Part shown: positions 43,548-52,550 of the stretch, one piece after another
Layout of the letters: every line of letters starts with the position of its first letter
Numbering within the stretch: the stretch's first letter is position 1
DNA from: Methylolobus aquaticus
Lineage (GTDB): Bacteria > Pseudomonadota > Gammaproteobacteria > Methylococcales > Methylococcaceae
Assembly: GCA_004168015.1 (NCBI GenBank)
Contig: SEYW01000012.1
Span: 56,295-120,294, forward strand
DNA: 64,000 nucleotides
Reading direction: 5' to 3'
Made by a program: the position numbers and the translations under genes
The notes under the pieces: generated by a model
Seen by the model: the letters and a program-made list of their open reading frames with translations, nothing else
Told to the model about the DNA's origin: nothing
The model's database searches: none

Positions 43548-45452
43548 ATGACAGTCAAGTTTCCGATCGATCCCGCCGCGTTCAAGCCCCTGGAACTGGA
43601 TCCGGCCAACCCGAAGCTCAGCGCCGCGCAGCGCGAAACGCTCGCGAACAACATCCAGTTCTGCCGCGACGCGATTGTGTTCTTCACCGCGACCGGCGCC
43701 GCGCGCGGCGTGGGCGGCCATACCGGCGGACCGTATGACACGGTGCCGGAAGTGATGATCATGGATGCCTTCTTTCGCGGCAGCCCGAACAAGTTCGTGC
43801 CGATCTTCTTCGACGAAGCCGGCCACCGCGTCGCGACCCAATACCTGATGTCTGCGCTTTACGGCCATATGCCGTTCGAGCATTTGACCAACTACCGCGC
43901 CGCGCACTCCAAGTTGCCCGGCCATCCGGAACTCGGACTGACGCCGGGCGTCATGTTCAGCTCCGGCCGCCTCGGCCACATGTGGCCGCACGTCAACGGC
44001 GTGGCCATGGCCAACCCGGACAAGATCGTGTTCTGCCTGGGTTCCGACGGCTCGCAGCAGGAAGGCAACGACGCCGAAGCCGCCCGTATCGCGGTCGCCC
44101 GTCGCCTGAACGTCAAGCTGATCATCGATGACAACGACGTCACGATCGCCGGCCATCCGTCGCATTATCTGCAAGGCTACAACGTAACCGCGACGCTGGC
44201 CGCTCACGGCCTGACGGTCACGGAAGGCGATGGCGAAGACCTCGAATCGCTTTACTGGCGGATGTGCGAAGCGGCAGTGGCCCCCGGCCCGTTCGCGGTC
44301 GTCAACAAGCGGAAGATGTGCGCCGGTATCGAAGGACTCGAAGGCTCGACCCACGGTCACGACGTGATCTCGGTCGAAAAGGCCATCGCTTACCTCGAGA
44401 AGCGCGGCCATACCGATGCCGTGAACTTCCTGAAGAACATCGAGAAGCCCAAGGACACCTACGTCTACCAGGGCTCCGGCAAAAACTCCGATGCCAACCG
44501 CAACGTCTTCGGCGACGCGGTCGTGTCGGTGCTGGGCAAGATGAGCGAAGCCGAGCGCAAGGAAAAGGTCGTCGTCATCGACAGTGACCTGGAAGGTTCC
44601 TGCGGTCTGAAGAAGATCCACGATGCCTATCCGGACATCTTCGTGCCCTCCGGGATCATGGAGCGCGCCAACTTCGCCGCGGCCGCCGGCTTCGGCATGG
44701 AGCCAGGCAAGCAGGGCATCTTCGGCACCTTCAGCGCGTTCCTGGAGATGATCATTTCCGAGATCACGATGGCGCGCCTGAACAAGTGCAACGTGCTGTG
44801 CCACTTCTCGCACTCCGGTATCGACGACATGGCGGACAACACCTGCCATTTCGGGATCAACAACATGTTCGCCGACAATGGGCTGGAAGACGGCTACGAC
44901 ACCAAGCTGTATTTCCCGGCCGATGCCGCGCAGATGAAGGCCGTCGTCGAATCGGTGTTCCATAACCCAGGTCTGCGCTTCATCTTCTCGACCCGTTCGA
45001 AGACGCCAAACATCCTGGACGACAAGGGCAACGACTTCTACGGCGCCGGCTACAAATTCGTGCCGGGCAAGGACGAGGTCATCCGCGAAGGCACGGCCGG
45101 CTACATCGTCAGCTATGGCGAGTCGCTATACCGCGCGCTGGATGCGGTCGAGCGTCTGAAGGCCGAAGGCATCGATGTCGGCCTGATCGCGAAGCCGACG
45201 CTGAACGTCGTCGATGAGGACATGCTGGCGAAGGTTGGCAAGGCGCCGTTCGTCATGGTCGTCGAAGCCTTCAACCGCAAGACCGGCCTGGGCAGCCGCT
45301 TCGGCTCCTGGCTGCTCGAACGCGGGTTGACGCCGAAATTCGCCTACCTTGGCACGCACGAGGAAGGCTGTGGCGGTCTGTGGGAGCAGTTCCCGCACCA
45401 GGGTATCGACCCGGTCGGTATCATGAAGAAGGTCAAGTCGCTGGTCGGCTAA
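43548..45452 (+). CDS. Divergent transketolase-family protein
   Basis: A 634-residue ThDP-dependent protein distinct from the TktA-type enzyme upstream. The N-terminus has GGHTGGPYDTVPEVMIMDAFF in place of GHPGAPMG. The ThDP motif is GSDGSQQEGNDAEAARIAV...DDNDVTIAGHPS, and the pyrimidine domain has CHFSHSGIDDMADNTCHFG where transketolase has [14 protein letters not shown]. The basic fold is intact. Given its position after tal it may be a second transketolase, but the active-site differences mean another ThDP reaction on sugar phosphates or short aldehydes is possible. The ATG at 43548 follows AAGGA. Confidence 0.85.
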   Translation: MTVKFPIDPAAFKPLELDPANPKLSAAQRETLANNIQFCRDAIVFFTATGAARGVGGHTGGPYDTVPEVMIMDAFFRGSPNKFVPIFFDEAGHRVATQYLMSALYGHMPFEHLTNYRAAHSKLPGHPELGLTPGVMFSSGRLGHMWPHVNGVAMANPDKIVFCLGSDGSQQEGNDAEAARIAVARRLNVKLIIDDNDVTIAGHPSHYLQGYNVTATLAAHGLTVTEGDGEDLESLYWRMCEAAVAPGPFAVVNKRKMCAGIEGLEGSTHGHDVISVEKAIAYLEKRGHTDAVNFLKNIEKPKDTYVYQGSGKNSDANRNVFGDAVVSVLGKMSEAERKEKVVVIDSDLEGSCGLKKIHDAYPDIFVPSGIMERANFAAAAGFGMEPGKQGIFGTFSAFLEMIISEITMARLNKCNVLCHFSHSGIDDMADNTCHFGINNMFADNGLEDGYDTKLYFPADAAQMKAVVESVFHNPGLRFIFSTRSKTPNILDDKGNDFYGAGYKFVPGKDEVIREGTAGYIVSYGESLYRALDAVERLKAEGIDVGLIAKPTLNVVDEDMLAKVGKAPFVMVVEAFNRKTGLGSRFGSWLLERGLTPKFAYLGTHEEGCGGLWEQFPHQGIDPVGIMKKVKSLVG

Positions 45453-45594
45453 GGACCCCGAGCCGCGGGGCGCTTGCCAGCGTCTCGCGGCCCCTGTTTT
45501 CGGGGTGACGCCGAGTGCGGCGGGCCCCTTTCCCTCCGGTGCCGCTGCCGTGCGGCCAGCGCTCCGATTCACCGCGAACACGCCAGGAGCGAGC

Positions 45595-46608
45595 ATGACC
45601 GATCAAGCCAAACTCCGTTGGGGCATCCTCGGCGCCGCGCGCGTCAACGAGCGCCTGTTACCGGCTATTGTCGAGGCATCCAACGCCGAACTCGTCGCGA
45701 TCGCCAGCCGGCGTCCCGGCGCTTCAGCTGACACGCTTGCGAAATACGCACCGCAGCAGTCCGGTGTCGCGACCTACGATGCACTGGAGCCGCTGCTGGA
45801 CGATGCACGGGTCCAGGCCGTCTACCTGCCGATGGCGAATCACGAGCATGCCGAATGGGCGTTGAAGGCCATCGCACGCGGGAAGCACGTATTGTGCGAG
45901 AAACCGATGGCGCTGACGGTCGCTGACATCGACGCGATCGAAGCGGCCGCGCGGAAACATAAGGTCACGGTCATGGAAGGCTTCATGTACCGTTTCCATC
46001 CGCAACATGCGCGGGTGGCTGAAATCCTGGCCTCCGGTCGGATCGGCGAGGTGCGAACGGTGCGGGCGACCTATTCGTTCACGATGCGGCCGGCGCGCAT
46101 GTACCGGCTCGTCGAGCCGGTCGCCCGCGGCGGCGGCGCGATGTGGGATATCGGCTGCTATGCGATCCACTCGGGCCGGCTGTTCTTCGACGGGGCCCCG
46201 AAGGCCGCGACGGCGATCGCCCGCTATGTCGAGAGCGGTGCCGACATCACAACCAGCGGTGTCTTGGATTACGGCGACGGCCGGCATCTGCTGTTCGATT
46301 TCAGCTTCGAACGGGCGCGCCGGTCGGAGTACGAAGTGATCGGCACCAAGGGCGGCCTCAAATGCGACACGGTCTGGCAGTTGCCGGGCGATGTGCCGGT
46401 GATTTCCTGGTGGACCGAGGACGGTTGGGAAGTGACCGAGCGGATGCCGCCGGCGAATCACTTCCGGCTGGAGATCGAGCACTTCAGCGACTGCGTGCTG
46501 AACGGGACGCCGCCGGCACTGTCGCTCGCCGACGCCAAGCTGAACTGCGCGGCGATCAATGCGGCAATGCAATCCGCCGCCGAGAAGCGGACGGTCGAAC
46601 TCGTCTGA
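45595..46608 (+). CDS. Gfo/Idh/MocA-family oxidoreductase
   Basis: A 337-residue NAD(P)-dependent dehydrogenase: Rossmann start LRWGILGAARVNERLLPAI (about residues 6-24), the CEKPMAL motif with catalytic Lys (about 100), and the C-terminal alpha/beta domain with GGGAMWDIGCYAIHSGRL. Members oxidise or reduce sugars, inositol or aldehydes; the substrate cannot be deduced. The ATG at 45595 follows an excellent AGGAG. It lies after the transketolase-like gene and may be cotranscribed. A bidirectional terminator lies beyond its stop. Confidence 0.9.
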   Translation: MTDQAKLRWGILGAARVNERLLPAIVEASNAELVAIASRRPGASADTLAKYAPQQSGVATYDALEPLLDDARVQAVYLPMANHEHAEWALKAIARGKHVLCEKPMALTVADIDAIEAAARKHKVTVMEGFMYRFHPQHARVAEILASGRIGEVRTVRATYSFTMRPARMYRLVEPVARGGGAMWDIGCYAIHSGRLFFDGAPKAATAIARYVESGADITTSGVLDYGDGRHLLFDFSFERARRSEYEVIGTKGGLKCDTVWQLPGDVPVISWWTEDGWEVTERMPPANHFRLEIEHFSDCVLNGTPPALSLADAKLNCAAINAAMQSAAEKRTVELV

Positions 46609-46631
46609 CCGAGTTCGTGAGAATGTGAGAA

Positions 46632-46654
46632 CGGGGCGGCGCTAGGCCGCCCCG
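46632..46654. terminator. Bidirectional terminator between convergent genes
   Basis: Perfect 9-base stem CGGGGCGGC / GCCGCCCCG with loop GCTAG, placed between the stops of the oxidoreductase (plus) and peroxiredoxin (minus) genes. Confidence 0.75.
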
Positions 46655-46660
46655 GTCGAT

Positions 46661-47167
46661 TCAGACTTGCGCCAACACGGTCTCGGCGTTCGACACTTCG
46701 AACTTGCCGGGCGCTTCGACGCCGACGTAGGTCACGACACCGTCTTTGGCAATCAGCGCGAAACGCTGGCAACGCATGCCCATGCCCTTTTCGGTCAGAT
46801 CGAGTTCCACCCCGAGTGCTCTCGCATAGTGGGCGCTCCCGTCAGCCATCATGCGTACCTTGCCGTCGGCCTTTTGCTCCCGTCCCCATGACGCCATCAC
46901 AAAGCCGTCGTTGACGGCCATGCACCAGATCTCATCGACTCCCTTGGCCTTGAATTGATCGCAGAGGGCTATAAAGCCCGGCAGATGCTGGGCGGAGCAC
47001 AGCGGTGTAAAGGCGCCCGGCACGCCGAACAGCACGATGGTCTTACCCTTGACCAGATCCCCGACGGCGAGGGCCTGCGGTTTCATCGGGCAGTGGGTGG
47101 TCGAATCGAACTCCGTCGATTCGCTGAGGGTGCCTTCAGGCAGGTTGTCGCCAACTTTGATGGTCAT
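46661..47167 (-). CDS. Peroxiredoxin, Prx5 type
   Basis: A 168-residue thioredoxin-fold peroxidase. VLFGVPGAFTPLCSAQHLPGF holds the peroxidatic Cys (about residue 57), with the Pro and Thr that activate it, and the C-terminal GMGMRCQRFALIAKDGVV is typical of the Prx5 subfamily. It reduces hydrogen peroxide and organic peroxides with glutathione or thioredoxin. It is a single gene with its own start; no redox partner is adjacent. Confidence 0.95.
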   Translation of the reverse strand: MTIKVGDNLPEGTLSESTEFDSTTHCPMKPQALAVGDLVKGKTIVLFGVPGAFTPLCSAQHLPGFIALCDQFKAKGVDEIWCMAVNDGFVMASWGREQKADGKVRMMADGSAHYARALGVELDLTEKGMGMRCQRFALIAKDGVVTYVGVEAPGKFEVSNAETVLAQV

Positions 47168-47317
47168 GAGAACTCCTGTCGGTCGTTTAGGTGATCAGCC
47201 GGCCGGGCTTCACCGGCAACTGGCCGATAACCATGCGTCGCGCTCAGGAAATTGTCAAGCGCTTGCGAACGCTGGTGGCCGCGCGACGGCACCGGGCCGC
47301 CGCGCGGGGATCCGGCG

Positions 47318-48091
47318 CTACGCTTCCTCTGTCGTTTCCTTTGGAGTTTCGGACGGGACTCCGGTCCACATCGTCGGCCACAGGTCTCGCGGTGCCCACA
47401 TCTGCGCGAAGGATGTGAAGATCATGATCGTCGACGCCAGCGAGTAGCCGATACCGCCGAGCATCGTCAGCCAGGCGAAGACCGGGTGGTATTTCGTCAG
47501 CCACCACGACAGCACGTCGACGACCAGGAACGCGAACGGCGTCGAGATCAGCACGAGCTTCCACTTCAGCGGGAACTCGGCGAGCCCGAAGATCCAGCCG
47601 ACGAACAGGAAGATGAAGGCGATACCGAACAGGTGGATGTGTGACACGCGGGTCAGTGAACCGATGCTGGCGCCCTCGTCGACCGCGGCCACTTTTTTGA
47701 CTGCCGCCAGCTCGGTGAAGTTGGGTAGGCCGGACTCGGCGTTGTGGCAGGAGAGGCAGTGCTTCTGGAACAGAGGCTGGATCTTCGAGTTCCACTCGTC
47801 TGCTGGCGCTTCGTCACGGGCCCACTGGATAATCTCGAATCGGACTTCATCCGGCGCCATGGCCTTCATCTGCCCATTCAGCATGCTTTCGAGTTTCGAT
47901 CCCGAGCGGTTGCCGTGATAGCTGTAGACGATATCGTTGAGCGATAGGCCCGGCTTGCCGTCCGCCATACCATGGGTCAGCATAATCTGCGCACCGGCCA
48001 TCATTAGCCCCACGCCGATGACCAAAAGAAATCCGGTGAACAGCACCTTGTAGGCTTGCGGCAGTCTTGCCAGGGTCGTGACTTGAATCAT
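47318..48091 (-). CDS. Membrane-anchored monoheme c-type cytochrome protein
   Basis: A 257-residue protein with an N-terminal membrane helix (VLFTGFLLVIGVGLMMAGA), a periplasmic domain holding one heme site KIQPLFQKHCLSCHNAESG (CLSCH, about residue 112-116), and at least three C-terminal helices (IAFIFLFVGWIFGLAEF, STPFAFLVVDVLSWWLT, MLGGIGYSLASTIMIFTS). A conserved-looking SHIHLFGIAF carries histidines at the membrane edge. The layout suggests a quinone- or heme-linked membrane electron carrier. I do not know the family name. It could be an elongation-less c-type accessory of a respiratory complex. Confidence 0.75.
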   Translation of the reverse strand: MIQVTTLARLPQAYKVLFTGFLLVIGVGLMMAGAQIMLTHGMADGKPGLSLNDIVYSYHGNRSGSKLESMLNGQMKAMAPDEVRFEIIQWARDEAPADEWNSKIQPLFQKHCLSCHNAESGLPNFTELAAVKKVAAVDEGASIGSLTRVSHIHLFGIAFIFLFVGWIFGLAEFPLKWKLVLISTPFAFLVVDVLSWWLTKYHPVFAWLTMLGGIGYSLASTIMIFTSFAQMWAPRDLWPTMWTGVPSETPKETTEEA

Positions 48092-48231
48092 GCGATCGAA
48101 CTCCTGAGGCTAGTGAAGGTATTCGGTGGTTGAGTCATCCTCGCCGGATCCCTGCGGCAGGCGTGAAGTCGTGATGTTGTCCGACATCGTCTGCGGGCCA
48201 GCCCGTGCCCGTGCCCGATCGACGGGCGTGT

Positions 48232-49884
48232 TCAGTGCGGCTGTTGAATGACGCGGGTGCGCAGATGCTCGCCCAGACGCCGCATCGCCGGCGATGGATC
48301 GTCCGGCGCCAGACGCACGTTGATCACGCTCGGCCCGCTGCGGTCGGAGGCCGCGCTCATCAACGCGCTCTCGAATTCATCCTCGGTCCCGGCATCATAC
48401 CCATGCAGCGGCCCGAAAACTTCGCTCAGCCGATGGAAAGCCCACTCGGCGATGTCGTTGAACGGCCCGTCGAGGATATAGCGCTCGGTGCTGTAGCCGC
48501 GGTTGTTGAAGACGATGATAATCGTGTCCTGTTTCAGCCGCGCGATCGTCGACAATTCGGTGCCCGTCATCTGGAAGGCGCCGTCGCCGACCAGCACCAG
48601 GACGCGCGATTCGGGCCGCGCCACTTTCGCGCCGAGTGCAGCCGGCATCGCATAACCCATGGTCGTGTAATAAGCTGAAGCGAGAAACGCCGCGCTGTCG
48701 TGCACGCGCAAATCCAGCGCCGCGAACAGGCAGTCGCCGGTATCCGAGACCACAGTGGTCTCCGGTGTCAGGAAATCGTTCAGCCGCGCGATCAGGCGCG
48801 CGACCGTCATGGCTGCGCCGGACTTGGGGAAATCCGGTAGCGGGCGGTCGCCCCGGTTCGCCAGCCTGGCCGGAGGACGCGGTGCCAGCCGATCCGTAAG
48901 TCCGGCGGCAAAGTCGCCGAGCGCGACGCCCGGGTAGCGATGGTGCCGGATCACGACCTCGTCCTGACTGGCGCGGATCATCCGCTGCGGGTCCAGCCGC
49001 GCACTGAAGATACCGAGGTCGATATCGTTCATCGTCATGCCGAGGATCAGTTGCACGTCGGCCTGCTCGACCGCCTGCCGTGTGGCTTCGGCACCCATCG
49101 CACCTTCGTAGACGCCCAGGTAGAGGGGATGACGCTCGCCGATCACGGATTTCCCGGTCAGCGTTGCCGCCACAGGCAATTGCGCCCGCTCGACCAGCCG
49201 CATCAGGATCGGCTGCAGCCCGCGGCGATGCAGCTCGACTCCGGCAATCAGCACGGGCGACCCGGCTGCCTCCAGCAACGTCACGGCCTCTTCGACCGCT
49301 TCGCGCAGGGAACCGGCATCGCCGGTCGTCTGTTCGGGCGTGTCGGACGCCGGCATCGGGTAACCCGGCGTGTCGACCCGGTCGCGAGGCAGTTCGATGT
49401 ACACCGGCTGACAGTAGTGCAGGGCGGCCGCCAGCGTGCGGTCGATCTGCCGGAACGCGATCATCGGATCGTCCAGCACCGCCGTGGCGCACGTGATGCG
49501 CTCAAAGATCTCACGCTGGAAGTTGAACGGACCGAAGCGGTGGTGGATCAGCGGGTCCTTCTGTTGCTCGACCACGCCGGGTGCGCCGCTGATCACGACG
49601 ACCGGCGACGACTCGGCATGTGCGCCGGCGATCGCATTGACGACACTCAGCGCTCCAACGCCATAGGTCACGGCCAGCGCGCCGGCCCCGCGGCAGCGCG
49701 CGTAGCCGTCGGCGGCAAAGGCGGCGGTGTCCTCCCGCGTCGTCCCGACGAGTTCGAGCGGGCTTGCGTCGAGTTGCTGATAGAAGCGGAGGATGTAATC
49801 TCCCGGAACGCCGAACACATGGCGAATGCCTACGCGGAGCAAGCCCTGCAGCAGGTAGTCGCCTAGCGTGACGACTTCGGACAT
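48232..49884 (-). CDS. ThDP-dependent alpha-keto acid decarboxylase
   Basis: A 550-residue enzyme of the pyruvate/indolepyruvate decarboxylase group. The N-terminal HVFGVPGDYILRFYQQL and the catalytic Glu in GTTREDTAAFAADGYAR are present, as is the ThDP motif VGDGAFQMTGTELSTIARLKQDTIIIVFNNRGYSTE. The HH motif found in yeast and Zymomonas pyruvate decarboxylases is represented by IHHRFG. It decarboxylates a 2-keto acid to an aldehyde; substrate is uncertain (pyruvate, phenylpyruvate or indolepyruvate). It stands alone with its own start. Confidence 0.9.
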   Translation of the reverse strand: MSEVVTLGDYLLQGLLRVGIRHVFGVPGDYILRFYQQLDASPLELVGTTREDTAAFAADGYARCRGAGALAVTYGVGALSVVNAIAGAHAESSPVVVISGAPGVVEQQKDPLIHHRFGPFNFQREIFERITCATAVLDDPMIAFRQIDRTLAAALHYCQPVYIELPRDRVDTPGYPMPASDTPEQTTGDAGSLREAVEEAVTLLEAAGSPVLIAGVELHRRGLQPILMRLVERAQLPVAATLTGKSVIGERHPLYLGVYEGAMGAEATRQAVEQADVQLILGMTMNDIDLGIFSARLDPQRMIRASQDEVVIRHHRYPGVALGDFAAGLTDRLAPRPPARLANRGDRPLPDFPKSGAAMTVARLIARLNDFLTPETTVVSDTGDCLFAALDLRVHDSAAFLASAYYTTMGYAMPAALGAKVARPESRVLVLVGDGAFQMTGTELSTIARLKQDTIIIVFNNRGYSTERYILDGPFNDIAEWAFHRLSEVFGPLHGYDAGTEDEFESALMSAASDRSGPSVINVRLAPDDPSPAMRRLGEHLRTRVIQQPH

Positions 49885-50229
49885 GACATGAGTGCCCCGG
49901 CGATCATGGTGTCCATTATCGCGTGCCGACCGGGTCAGGGCCAGCGGCCCGGCGCCCGGCTTGGGGAATGCGGTGTTCGCTGGGAGGCGATAGATGCGGC
50001 GGGGTGCCGTGCTCGATGGGCTACGCAGTCAACGTGAGGCCATCCCCGACTTGGCTCGTGTATTTGGCGCCTACCGCATCGAACCGATTCCGAACCAGGC
50101 GCCGAACACCCGCCTGCGACAATATCCGTCGACGGAGGTGGTCGATCTGTGGATAAACGCAGACGAGGGCTTGCGCGAGGCCCAATCGCTTCCAGGGGTC
50201 AACGCGCGGGCACTGCCGCGCGCGCTGGC
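49885..50229. other. Intergenic between decarboxylase start and sulfatase end
   Basis: The only open frame, plus strand 49994-50281 (95 codons), runs into the end of the sulfatase gene on the opposite strand. I recognise nothing in it, and treat it as doubtful. The decarboxylase promoter should lie in the first 100 bases. Confidence 0.4.
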
Positions 50230-52116
50230 TCAGACACCGTTCTTTTTCAGAAATACCCGGCAGGCAGAACTGACCGTGTAGTTCCCGGCCCAACGGCCCC
50301 TGATTTCCTGCACCACCTGAATGAACGGTTCGGGGTTGGCAGAGTACTGCAGGAAGTTGATCGCCAGCAGCACGAGGCTCCCGTTCGTGCTTCGCAGATA
50401 GTTCATCAAGGCGTCACGGGCAAGGTCGTTCTGGAAGTTGTGATAGCTGACCGCTGCCGCCGCAATAGCGGCCGGCGGGTATGAGTCAGTCGACGCCTTC
50501 GACAACTGCGTCTGATAATTCGACAAATCGGCCGTTGATTGCGATCGCAGGCCTACAGCGGCCCAATAGCGAACGATCTTATTGCTGCTGGACAGCCAGC
50601 CGATCTGCTGCTGTGTGTAACGGGCGCTCCGCCTGCCGGAAATCTTGGCCGCCGCCTGGATCGCGCCAATCGGGAACTTGGTGTTGTCGAGCCGATAATC
50701 GTAGGGAGCGGTCAGGCGCGCGATCTGTCCCAACTCATACTCGGGAAGCAACAGGACATCCCGCGAGCTGACGAGGTTGCCGTGAACCGCATCCCTCAGA
50801 CGGGTCACGACCGCGGAGTGCGAGCCACTGAATGCCAGATTGTTCAGTTCCCAGGGATCGTTCGCAAGATCGAACAGGAATTCCGCGGGACGGGTCTGCA
50901 GGGCGCGCGCCTGCACCGGTGTCAGCAGACCGCTCGCGAAATCGCCCCGGATCAGTTTCATGATGTCGCTGTTTTCGACCGAATCCACGGTGTACCGGAG
51001 TTCGGGTATGAACGGCATGAAATTGCGCGAATAGAGGTAACGGCCATCGGTCGCGCTCCTGACGAAGTCGATGCCACTGTCCGCTCGGTCGCTCGAGAGG
51101 AACAGCACATCCTTCGGCGCAGTGCGGTCGGTGCCCAGGAACGGTCTTCCCTTCAGATGGCCGGGGCGGGGCACACCGGCCAGGCTCAGTACCGTCGGGG
51201 CGAGATCCTCGAAGCTGATCAGTTCGTTGGTAACGGCCGGAATCGGGCCCCAGGGCGATAGCGCCTGATACTGCGCTGGAAACCAGATGGCGAAGGGAAC
51301 GCGATAGCCCAGGCCGATGCCGTTTGTCTTTCCCCTCGGCATCGCCTCGCCATGATCCGCGAAGAAAAAGATGATCGTGCTGTCGAGCAGATTATCGGTC
51401 CGAAGGCGCTCCAATAACTGACCGATGCGCTTGTCGACCAACGACAAGGCGTTGTAGACACGGGCGAAACTCCGGCGCATCGCAGCGGAGTCACGATAGA
51501 AGGGCGGCATTGCGAAGCCCCGGTCGTCGATGGTCTCGCCCGGACCAAGTTGCGCCAGGACATCCGAGACGTACTGATCGTACGGCCAGACCATCGTGCG
51601 GAATTGGTGGGAATCCTCATAGTTGAAGACCGAGAAAAACGGCTGTCCCGGCCGACGTCCCCACCACCCAGCCTCGCTCGAATTCGCGTTCCAGGCCTCC
51701 TTGTTGAAGGCCGCTCCGTTCGCAATGTTGTAGTCGGTCTTGCTGTTGTTGCTGGTGTAATATCCGGCTTGGCGGAGATAGTAGGGAAACCCCTTGATAT
51801 TCGCCGGGATCGGAAACTGGCTACGGTGATGCCCCGTACCGAGCTCATAGGTTCGGACACCCGTGATGATTGTCGAGCGGCTCGGGGAGCAAACGGTGCC
51901 AGTCGAGAACGCATTCGTAAACCGAACCCCTTCCTGAGCCAACCGATCGATATTCGGGGTATGGGCGTCGCTGTTCCCATAAGCTCCAATGAACTGTGGG
52001 GAGGTATCCTCTATTGTGATCCACAGAATGTTCGGCTGTGGAGCCGCTCTGACTAGCCCGAAATTGAGGGTGGCCAGTAGTATTAATATCAAGTAAAGGA
52101 GATGCGCGCGGCGCAT
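50230..52116 (-). CDS. Exported sulfatase
   Basis: A 628-residue protein with a signal peptide (to about residue 24). The type I sulfatase signature VCSPSRSTIITG carries the Cys that is converted to formylglycine (C-x-P-S-R). Metal-binding residues lie in ITIEDTSPQFIGAYGNSDAHTPNID and FFFADHGEAMPRGK. The last 150 residues form HEAT-like helical pairs (YWAAVGLRSQS, PPAAIAAAAVSYHNF). It should hydrolyse a sulfate ester outside the cytoplasm. No sulfatase-maturing enzyme is seen here. Base composition is lower in G+C than that of the neighbouring genes, which suggests transfer. Confidence 0.92.
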   Translation of the reverse strand: MRRAHLLYLILILLATLNFGLVRAAPQPNILWITIEDTSPQFIGAYGNSDAHTPNIDRLAQEGVRFTNAFSTGTVCSPSRSTIITGVRTYELGTGHHRSQFPIPANIKGFPYYLRQAGYYTSNNSKTDYNIANGAAFNKEAWNANSSEAGWWGRRPGQPFFSVFNYEDSHQFRTMVWPYDQYVSDVLAQLGPGETIDDRGFAMPPFYRDSAAMRRSFARVYNALSLVDKRIGQLLERLRTDNLLDSTIIFFFADHGEAMPRGKTNGIGLGYRVPFAIWFPAQYQALSPWGPIPAVTNELISFEDLAPTVLSLAGVPRPGHLKGRPFLGTDRTAPKDVLFLSSDRADSGIDFVRSATDGRYLYSRNFMPFIPELRYTVDSVENSDIMKLIRGDFASGLLTPVQARALQTRPAEFLFDLANDPWELNNLAFSGSHSAVVTRLRDAVHGNLVSSRDVLLLPEYELGQIARLTAPYDYRLDNTKFPIGAIQAAAKISGRRSARYTQQQIGWLSSSNKIVRYWAAVGLRSQSTADLSNYQTQLSKASTDSYPPAAIAAAAVSYHNFQNDLARDALMNYLRSTNGSLVLLAINFLQYSANPEPFIQVVQEIRGRWAGNYTVSSACRVFLKKNGV

Positions 52117-52550
52117 AGGGATCCTCCGATAAAAGCGGCATTACTACTTTCTTTAGATCAAAAGATTAAGGTTGATAGGAGCTCTCAACAATAGGTATGA
52201 ATACCTATTACGTATTAGATAGACGAGCTTTTATGTCAGAATATGTCGAGGTTGGCGGGCTACGGGAGAAGAGGGGTGATCGTCGGGCCTTATGCATAAT
52301 CTGGAGGCGATGTTTGCAGCCGTTAGCGGGTGTGTCGGATATTTCGATTGTGGTGTCGGAATGCTCCCCTTGATGCCCTTGCGGCATGAATAAATTGCGC
52401 CGGCCCGAGTATTCTCCGGGTGTCGGCGCCAACGCCAAACAGTCGCGATACAGGTAACAGGAAGCGAATGCTGGTCGAGCGGCATTCTTAGCTATAGAGA
52501 GTGCCACTCGACGTGATCAAGGCATTTACGCTGGGCGATTTATCCGGAAG
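52117..52550. other. AT-rich spacer between sulfatase and NHL genes
   Basis: No gene is supported; short minus-strand frames (for example 52208-52507) have no similarity I recognise. The region is clearly more AT-rich than the surroundings and contains the palindrome listed separately. Confidence 0.5.
52190..52209. promoter_or_regulatory. 20-base palindrome upstream of sulfatase gene
   Basis: Perfect inverted repeat AATAGGTAT-GA-ATACCTATT, about 75 bases upstream of the sulfatase start, followed at once by ACGTATTAG. It has the form of a dimeric regulator site. A related element lies at 55234. Confidence 0.5.

Noticed and set aside
43533..44963. A 476-codon minus-strand frame over the transketolase-like gene
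   Set aside because: Antisense shadow of the gene at 43548, for the same reasons.
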